Below are positions 6,683-11,024 of a stretch of DNA of 11,024 nt, piece by piece (the first letter of the stretch is position 1; each line of letters starts with the position of its first letter). The position numbers and the translations under genes are program-made. This DNA is from Bacillota bacterium. GTDB taxonomy: Bacteria > Bacillota > Bacilli > Bacillales > Cytobacillaceae. Location of the stretch: assembly GCA_030705745.1 (NCBI GenBank), contig JAUZPT010000058.1, forward strand, positions 1 through 11,024, written 5' to 3'. The notes below the pieces were generated by a model, which searched no databases, was not told the DNA's origin, and saw only the letters and a list, made by a program, of their open reading frames with translations.

Positions 6683-7544
6683 AGTGGCCCAGTTATTTCG
6701 GCACATTCATATTCATCCATTGCTTTGGATTGTCATTGCAATTGCAGTCGCGACCGCCCGCTTCATGGAAGTATGCCTGATGCTCGTTATTGTTTTTGTC
6801 CATGAAATGGGGCACGCTGCTGCTGCCTCTTTTTTTTCCTGGAGAATAAAAAGAATCACTCTTTTGCCCTTTGGGGGTGTGGCGGAAATGGACGAGCACG
6901 GGAACCGTCCTCTTAAAGAGGAAGCCATTGTCGTTCTGGCTGGTCCAATCCAGCATATTTGGATGCTAGGAGCCGCATTTCTCCTTTATCGTGGAACACT
7001 TATTCCTGAAGACATATTTTTGTTGTTTTTTCAATATAACATGATGATTTTATTGTTCAATTTATTTCCGGTTTGGCCTCTGGATGGAGGCAAACTGCTA
7101 TTCCTGTTGTTTTCTTTGAAAAAACCATTTCCCATTGCCCATCGATGGGCGCTAAGAGTATCGTTTTTCTTTTTAACAGGATTTTCACTTTTTGTCCTTT
7201 TTACTTCTCCTTATAACTTGAATGTTTGGATTGTGTCCGGCTTTTTATATTTTTCTCTTTATCATGAATGGAAGCAGCGCCATTTTGTATTCATCCGTTT
7301 TCTCTTGGAGCGGTATTATGGTAAAAAAGAAAGTTTTCGGTTATTAAAACCTTTACAAGCGTGCAAGGACGATTTTCTTTTTGATGTTTTGGCACGATTT
7401 CAACGGGGATGCAAGCATCCGATTCAAATTACCGGCCAGGGAATGGACAAGAGAATGGTGGATGAAAATGAGCTTTTGCATGCATACTTCAGCGAAAAAC
7501 GAGTGACTGATAAAATTGGTGACCTTTTCTTTACTTACTCATAG
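6675..7544 (+). CDS. spoIVFB: Stage IV sporulation protein FB, intramembrane metalloprotease for pro-sigma-K
   Basis: SpoIVFB is a site-2-type zinc metalloprotease in the membrane around the forespore that removes the pro-sequence of sigma-K in the mother cell. The 289-residue product shows the zinc motif HEMGH (His43, Glu44, His47), the third ligand region WPLDGGK with Asp137, and several membrane segments in the first two thirds. The C-terminal soluble part (about 200-289) contains RFLLERYYGK and RGCKHPI and ends in a CBS-like region that in the B. subtilis protein senses ATP and helps substrate binding. Residue numbers of the catalytic positions match B. subtilis. The start is TTG, overlapping the spoIVFA stop by 8 bases, with AGGTGAT upstream inside spoIVFA. 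This implies translational coupling of protease to inhibitor. Confidence 0.95.
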   Translation: MNKVAQLFRHIHIHPLLWIVIAIAVATARFMEVCLMLVIVFVHEMGHAAAASFFSWRIKRITLLPFGGVAEMDEHGNRPLKEEAIVVLAGPIQHIWMLGAAFLLYRGTLIPEDIFLLFFQYNMMILLFNLFPVWPLDGGKLLFLLFSLKKPFPIAHRWALRVSFFFLTGFSLFVLFTSPYNLNVWIVSGFLYFSLYHEWKQRHFVFIRFLLERYYGKKESFRLLKPLQACKDDFLFDVLARFQRGCKHPIQITGQGMDKRMVDENELLHAYFSEKRVTDKIGDLFFTYS

Positions 7545-7563
7545 ACAAGTTATCCGCTATAAT
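7534..7563 (+). promoter_or_regulatory. Candidate sigma-A promoter for rng
   Basis: A perfect TATAAT (7558-7563) lies 35 bases before the rng start. The best -35 is CTTACT (7534-7539, 3 of 6) with an 18-bp spacer, overlapping the end of spoIVFB. A housekeeping RNase needs vegetative expression that the sigma-E promoter of spoIVF cannot supply, which makes a promoter here likely even though the -35 is weak. Confidence 0.45.
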
Positions 7564-7598
7564 GGAGGATAATATAAAAATAAAGTAGGGATTAGGCT

Positions 7599-9083
7599 TT
7601 GCGAAAAATAATTATTAATTATGCCTCCGGCGAAAAGAGATACGCGTTGATAAAGGATGGGGCAGTTGAAAAGATCATGATTGACCAACCCGAATATCAG
7701 TCCCACATCGGGAGCATTTACCTAGGAGTCGTAACGAAAGTTCTTCCTGGAATGAATGCTGTTTTTGTTGATATCGGATATGAAAAAAATGCCTATCTTC
7801 AACGAAATAAGCTTGCTTCCTTTGTATTATCGAATGATCCGGACAAGGAGAAGAAGAGTATTTCTTCCTTTGTCCATCAAGGAGAAAAGCTCATCGTCCA
7901 GGTGGATAAAGACCCAACTGGAACAAAAGGCCCTCGTGTTACGGGTATAATCGAATTTCAAGGTGAAAGCATGGTATATATGCCTTCAGGCAGATACATC
8001 GCAGTGTCCAAAAAAGTGGATAGTGAGATGGAACGCTCCGATTTACGCCGAATGGGTGAATCTTTAAAAGAGGAAGCTGAAGGGATCATTTTTCGTACGT
8101 CAGCTTCAGGGTTGCAGCAGAAGGAGTTGCTAGAAGAACTAGGAAAGCTGCGAATGGATTTCCTGGAGTTGAAGAAAAAAGCTGCTTTGTCCAAAAAAGC
8201 AGAGCTATTGACGAAAAAAGATTCCTATCTCGAAATGCTACAACAAGACAACAGTAAAAAGGGATTCGGTGAAGTCCGTGTCGATGATGTAAACTTGAAA
8301 AAGCAACTTGAGATAAAGTTTCTTCAACGGAATCCAAATATGAAATTCTCATTTTATAATGAGAAAGAAAATATTTTTTCCGTCAATCGAATCGATCACG
8401 AGCTTGATAAAGCGCTTAAACGCATTGTTTGGATGGACAATGGCTCCTATTTAATATTTGATGAAACAGAAGCGTTGACGGTCATTGATGTAAATACCGG
8501 GAAATACTCAGGTAAAAATAATTTGCAGGAAACTGTGTTGAAAACAAATATTGTTGCCGCTAACGAAATTGCCCGCCAGCTTCGCCTTCGGGATATAGGC
8601 GGGATTGTTCTTATCGACTTTATCGATATGGCAACAGAAGCGGATCGAGAATCAGTCCTGAAAACGGTTAGGGCGGCATTGGCAAAAGACGAAAAGCAGA
8701 CAAAAGTGATCGGCTTTACACCATTGGGCATTCTTCAGCTCACACGAAAGAAAACGAGAGTTAGTCTGAGAGAAGCAATGACTGAAAGATGTCCTACATG
8801 TGATGGAATCGGAAAGATTATCAGTGCCGAAACGATTGCCTTTCGTCTCGAGCGAGAGCTTTGGGAACATCGCTTTTCCGAAATTGAAGCCGTACTGATT
8901 GAAACGTCAGAGAAGGTGAGAGACGTTTTTTCAGGGACGGGCGATAAGCATAAAGAAATGCTAGAAGAATCACTTGGATTAAGATTGTATTTTTCAATCG
9001 TTCCTTCATTTCCCCATTATTATCGCTTGAAGAAATTGGGCACAATCAATGAGGTTCTCAGCAAAATGAAAGATTGTGATTGA
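7599..9083 (+). CDS. rng: Ribonuclease E/G family endoribonuclease
   Basis: RNase E/G enzymes cut single-stranded, A/U-rich RNA, often preferring 5'-monophosphate ends, in rRNA maturation and mRNA decay. The 494-residue product has the length of E. coli RNase G, without the long C-terminal scaffold of RNase E. An S1 RNA-binding domain covers about residues 35-125 (HIGSIYLGVVTKVLPGMNAVF). The catalytic DNase I-like part carries Asp297 (TVIDVNTGK) and Asp340 (VLIDFIDM), matching the Mg-binding Asp303 and Asp346 of E. coli RNase E with a constant offset. The Zn-link CPTC (Cys398, Cys401) is intact, so an active dimer or tetramer is expected. The start is TTG with a modest purine site (GTAGGGATTAGG); the reading frame RKIIINYAS is family-typical. 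B. subtilis 168 lacks this enzyme and relies on RNases Y and J. Confidence 0.95.
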   Translation: MRKIIINYASGEKRYALIKDGAVEKIMIDQPEYQSHIGSIYLGVVTKVLPGMNAVFVDIGYEKNAYLQRNKLASFVLSNDPDKEKKSISSFVHQGEKLIVQVDKDPTGTKGPRVTGIIEFQGESMVYMPSGRYIAVSKKVDSEMERSDLRRMGESLKEEAEGIIFRTSASGLQQKELLEELGKLRMDFLELKKKAALSKKAELLTKKDSYLEMLQQDNSKKGFGEVRVDDVNLKKQLEIKFLQRNPNMKFSFYNEKENIFSVNRIDHELDKALKRIVWMDNGSYLIFDETEALTVIDVNTGKYSGKNNLQETVLKTNIVAANEIARQLRLRDIGGIVLIDFIDMATEADRESVLKTVRAALAKDEKQTKVIGFTPLGILQLTRKKTRVSLREAMTERCPTCDGIGKIISAETIAFRLERELWEHRFSEIEAVLIETSEKVRDVFSGTGDKHKEMLEESLGLRLYFSIVPSFPHYYRLKKLGTINEVLSKMKDCD

Positions 9084-9109
9084 CACGATCATTCAAAATA
9101 TGATAGTAT
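9080..9109 (+). promoter_or_regulatory. Sigma-A promoter of the rplU-prp-rpmA operon
   Basis: A perfect -35 TTGACA (9080-9085) overlaps the rng stop codon (TGA, 9081-9083). An extended -10, TG-A-TAGTAT (9101-9109), follows with 18-bp spacing. Transcription should start around 9116, leaving a leader of about 130 bases that contains the L21-type structure. The strength suits ribosomal-protein expression. Confidence 0.75.
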
Positions 9110-9115
9110 TTTCAT

Positions 9116-9236
9116 GTTATGTTTGTAGCACCCGTGCTACAACCGCACACAACAGGTCTTAAGTTTTTGTCTTGCATAAGTATTTACTTTTGCATGGCTC
9201 AACGCCTGTGGATGGCGAGTCTGAGTTTATAAGGAG
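9116..9236 (+). promoter_or_regulatory. L21 leader: structured 5' UTR of rplU
   Basis: The leader opens with a hairpin of TTGTAGCA (9123-9130) and TGCTACAA (9135-9142) around CCCG, followed by CCGCACACAACAGG. This resembles the conserved L21 leader described for Firmicutes rplU transcripts, thought to serve autoregulation by L21. Further pairings are visible: ACAGG (9152-9156) with CCTGT (9205-9209), and CGCC (9203-9206) with GGCG (9214-9217). The last two share bases 9205-9206, so they exclude each other. Placement between a strong promoter and rplU agrees. Family membership is from recall, not from a covariance search. Confidence 0.75.
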
Positions 9237-9245
9237 GTGCAGTTC

Positions 9246-9554
9246 ATGTACGCAATTATTGAAACTGGCGGTAAGCAAGTAAAGGTAGAAGCAGGTCAAG
9301 CGATCTACATCGAAAAACTTAACGTTACAGAAGGCGAAACAGTTACTTTTGATAAAGTTCTTTTCGTTGGCGGAGATAATGTAAAAGTAGGAAGTCCATT
9401 AGTTGATGGCGCTACTGTTACTGCTAAAGTTGAAAAACAAGGTCGTCAAAAGAAGATCGTTGTTTTCAAGTACAAAGCAAAGAAAAATTATCGTAAAAAG
9501 CAAGGTCATCGTCAGCCTTACACTAAAGTTGTTATCGAAGCAATCAACGCGTAA
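9246..9554 (+). CDS. rplU: 50S ribosomal protein L21 (bL21)
   Basis: bL21 is a small 23S rRNA-binding protein of the large subunit. The 102-residue product begins [18 protein letters not shown] and ends in the basic [22 protein letters not shown], both characteristic of the family, and has the B. subtilis length. I place the start at ATG 9246 because AAGGAGGTG (9231-9239) lies 6 bases upstream. The in-frame GTG at 9237 falls inside that ribosome binding site and would add three non-conserved residues. It is the first gene of the operon rplU-prp-rpmA and is probably regulated by the structured leader. Confidence 0.97.
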   Translation: MYAIIETGGKQVKVEAGQAIYIEKLNVTEGETVTFDKVLFVGGDNVKVGSPLVDGATVTAKVEKQGRQKKIVVFKYKAKKNYRKKQGHRQPYTKVVIEAINA

Positions 9555-9567
9555 GGTATGGTAATGG

Positions 9568-9912
9568 ATGATTAATGTAATTGTTAATCGCAATGAATCC
9601 GGATTGATTCATTCGTTCTCAATGAACGGTCATGCCGGCTTTGCCAAACGAGGCAAAGATATTGTTTGCGCAGGTGCATCTGCAGTAGCTTTTGGCGCTG
9701 TTAATTCAGTCTTTAAGCTTACCGATGTGAAGCCTGATGTAAACCAGGGAAAAGATGGATTTCTCCGTTGTACAGTTCCGGAAGATATTTCGCCTGAACA
9801 ACAGGAAAAAGTACAGCTCCTCCTTGAAGGAATGATTGTAGCATTGCAAACCATTGAACTTGATTACGGAAAGCACATAAAAATTACCTTCAAAAAACAG
9901 GAGGTGGAATAA
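9568..9912 (+). CDS. prp: Ribosomal-processing cysteine protease Prp (YsxB)
   Basis: Prp cleaves the N-terminal extension from ribosomal protein L27 in Firmicutes, a step needed for a functional peptidyl-transferase region. The 114-residue product keeps the catalytic pair at the positions known from Staphylococcus aureus Prp: His22 in NGHAGF and Cys34 in DIVCAGASAV, with the following FGAVNS and the C-terminal LLLEGMIVALQTIE helix also typical. It sits between rplU and rpmA, the invariant location of this gene. The ATG at 9568 has AAGGTATGG upstream and lies 13 bases after the rplU stop. Its TAA touches the rpmA ATG with no gap. In B. subtilis the gene is called ysxB. Confidence 0.94.
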   Translation: MINVIVNRNESGLIHSFSMNGHAGFAKRGKDIVCAGASAVAFGAVNSVFKLTDVKPDVNQGKDGFLRCTVPEDISPEQQEKVQLLLEGMIVALQTIELDYGKHIKITFKKQEVE

Positions 9913-10203
<291 letters not shown>

Positions 10204-10216
10204 GCTATTTCAAGAG

Positions 10217-10248
10217 AACTCTAACCTGACGGGTTAGAGTTTTCTTTT
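10217..10248 (+). terminator. Rho-independent terminator of the rplU-prp-rpmA operon
   Basis: AACTCTAACC (10217-10226) and GGTTAGAGTT (10232-10241) form a perfect 10-bp stem around TGACG, followed by TTCTTTTT. It lies just after the rpmA stop and separates the ribosomal operon from spo0B. Confidence 0.92.
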
Positions 10249-10356
10249 TATATGTCTTTCGATCATTTCTTCTTATGTAAGCCCTGAATTTGTACACAAT
10301 TCTTCTTTTTTGCCTCAAAACAATGTCTTTATATTTTCACTTCTATCATAAAATTA

Positions 10357-10386
10357 CTCACTCCTGCCTGCTTTTTTTGTTATACT
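10357..10386 (+). promoter_or_regulatory. Candidate promoter for spo0B
   Basis: An extended -10, TG-T-TATACT (10378-10386), lies 42 bases before the spo0B start. The best -35 is CTCACT (10357-10362, 3 of 6) at 18-bp spacing. The terminator after rpmA makes a separate promoter necessary, and this is the best candidate. Bases 10249-10350 otherwise show only A/T- and pyrimidine-rich sequence with no gene or clear structure. Confidence 0.55.
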
Positions 10387-10428
10387 TACAGCAAGCGGTT
10401 TTTTGAAACAGAATGTAGGAGTGCAGGC

Positions 10429-10968
10429 ATGGAAAAAGAATGGGATATCATTGAGGTGCTTAGGCACTCACGGCATGATTGGCTAAATAAGCTACAGTTA
10501 ATAAAAGGGAACCTCGATTTAAATAGAATTGAGCGAGTTAAAGAAATCATTGATGAAATTGTCCTTGAATCCCAGCAGGAATCAAAACTTTCAAATTTGA
10601 AGCTACCTTTATTTGCTTCTTTATTAATCAGGACCAATTGGGAAAACCATCGTTTTTTGCTCGAATATGAAGTTTTGCAGGATTGCGGTTCGCTTCAGCT
10701 TGATGAGGCAATCCTTACAGCCTGGACGGAATCGTTTTTTTCTACCTTGGATCAATCTGTAGAACCATTTCAAGAAAATCATTTATCGATTAGCATCGAA
10801 AAGGTTTTTGATGGTGCACGATTCTTTTTTGATTTTCGAGGAATAATAAAGAGTAAAAAACTGATTGAACAATTTTTGGCTGATTCACAACGCCATGAAA
10901 TGAAAATCTCCGTTGAAGATTGCTCTGAAAACGAAGTGGCTCTTGAAGTATTTTTGCCCAACGTATAA
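10429..10968 (+). CDS. spo0B: Sporulation initiation phosphotransferase Spo0B
   Basis: Spo0B passes the phosphoryl group from Spo0F~P to Spo0A in the phosphorelay that decides entry into sporulation. The 179-residue product has the diagnostic N-terminal helix with HSRHDWLNKLQLIKGNL (residues 13-29). His16 in SRHDW corresponds to the phosphorylated His30 of B. subtilis. ESKLSNLKLP (about 51-60) is also conserved. The C-terminal part (about 75-179) is the degenerate histidine-kinase-like ATPase domain, which diverges strongly between species and here lacks obvious N-, G1- and G2-box motifs, as known for Spo0B. The protein is somewhat shorter than B. subtilis Spo0B (192), mainly from a shorter N-terminus. 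TAGGAGTG lies 5 bases before the ATG. The gene is normally followed by obg. Confidence 0.93.
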   Translation: MEKEWDIIEVLRHSRHDWLNKLQLIKGNLDLNRIERVKEIIDEIVLESQQESKLSNLKLPLFASLLIRTNWENHRFLLEYEVLQDCGSLQLDEAILTAWTESFFSTLDQSVEPFQENHLSISIEKVFDGARFFFDFRGIIKSKKLIEQFLADSQRHEMKISVEDCSENEVALEVFLPNV

Positions 10969-11001
10969 GAGATTCATTGCACGTTAAGTCATCAGGAAAA
11001 G

Positions 11002-11024
11002 CTGCATTATGCAGTCGGGAGGAA
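11002..11024 (+). promoter_or_regulatory. Small hairpin and ribosome binding site for the next gene (expected obg)
   Basis: GGGAGGAA (11017-11024) at the very end of the window is a strong Shine-Dalgarno sequence, so a start codon should follow within about 10 bases. Just before it, CTGCA (11002-11006) and TGCAG (11010-11014) could form a short hairpin with a TTA loop. By the conserved Bacillus gene order the next gene should be obg, encoding a ribosome-associated GTPase, but no coding sequence of it is visible here. Confidence 0.5.

Noticed and set aside
7542..7563. TAGACA (7542-7547) as the -35 for TATAAT (7558-7563) before rng
   Set aside because: The spacer is only 10 bases, too short for sigma-A; the weaker CTTACT at 18 bases was preferred.
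7756..7950. 64-codon + strand frame inside the start of rng
   Set aside because: It overlaps the S1 domain region of rng in another frame, and its product resembles no family I know.
8086..8731. Open frames on the minus strand inside rng (8086-8352 and 8447-8731)
   Set aside because: They lie entirely opposite a strongly conserved gene, have low-complexity Ser/Phe/Leu-rich translations typical of antisense frames, and lack convincing ribosome binding sites.
9237..9245. In-frame GTG start for rplU three codons upstream of ATG 9246
   Set aside because: The GTG lies within the AAGGAGGTG ribosome binding site; L21 proteins start at MYAII, and the ATG has ideal spacing.

Overview
The window is a stretch of core chromosome from an endospore-forming Bacillaceae bacterium (Bacillus sensu lato, low to moderate GC). 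Every complete gene lies on the + strand. The order is maf, radC, mreB, mreC, mreD, minC, minD, spoIVFA, spoIVFB, rng, rplU, ysxB/prp, rpmA, spo0B. This is the well-known Bacillus subtilis order with one clear difference: a full-length RNase E/G gene (rng) sits between spoIVFB and rplU. B. subtilis 168 lacks rng. The sporulation genes (pro-sigma-K protease module, Spo0B phosphotransferase) and the Gram-positive style L27 with its Prp protease support this assignment.

Layout. Bases 1-81 are the last codons of an upstream gene, followed by a terminator (about 117-148). Bases 278-5782 hold a cell-envelope and division cluster: maf (nucleotide pyrophosphatase), radC, the elongasome genes mreBCD, and the division-site genes minCD, with no minE nearby. 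Two A/T-rich hairpins (1650-1681 and 4216-4253) lie inside this cluster and may modulate read-through. A strong terminator with a TTCG loop (5792-5827) closes it. Right behind it is a good sigma-E-type promoter (5835-5864) for spoIVFA-spoIVFB, the mother-cell pair that controls and carries out pro-sigma-K cleavage. The predicted transcript start argues for a GTG start of spoIVFA at 5897.

rng (7599-9083) probably has its own promoter. The ribosomal-protein operon rplU-prp-rpmA starts from a TTGACA promoter overlapping the rng stop codon. It carries an L21-type leader RNA and ends at a clear terminator (10217-10248). Prp removes the short N-terminal extension of L27 that is visible in rpmA, so enzyme and substrate are encoded side by side. 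spo0B follows under its own candidate extended -10 promoter. The window ends on a ribosome binding site for the next gene, expected from the B. subtilis order to be obg.

I see no mobile element, CRISPR array, tRNA or rRNA, and no evidence of an undescribed multi-gene system. The points worth a second look are small: the retained rng, promoter-defined starts, a possible operator upstream of maf, and leader or intergenic RNA structures.
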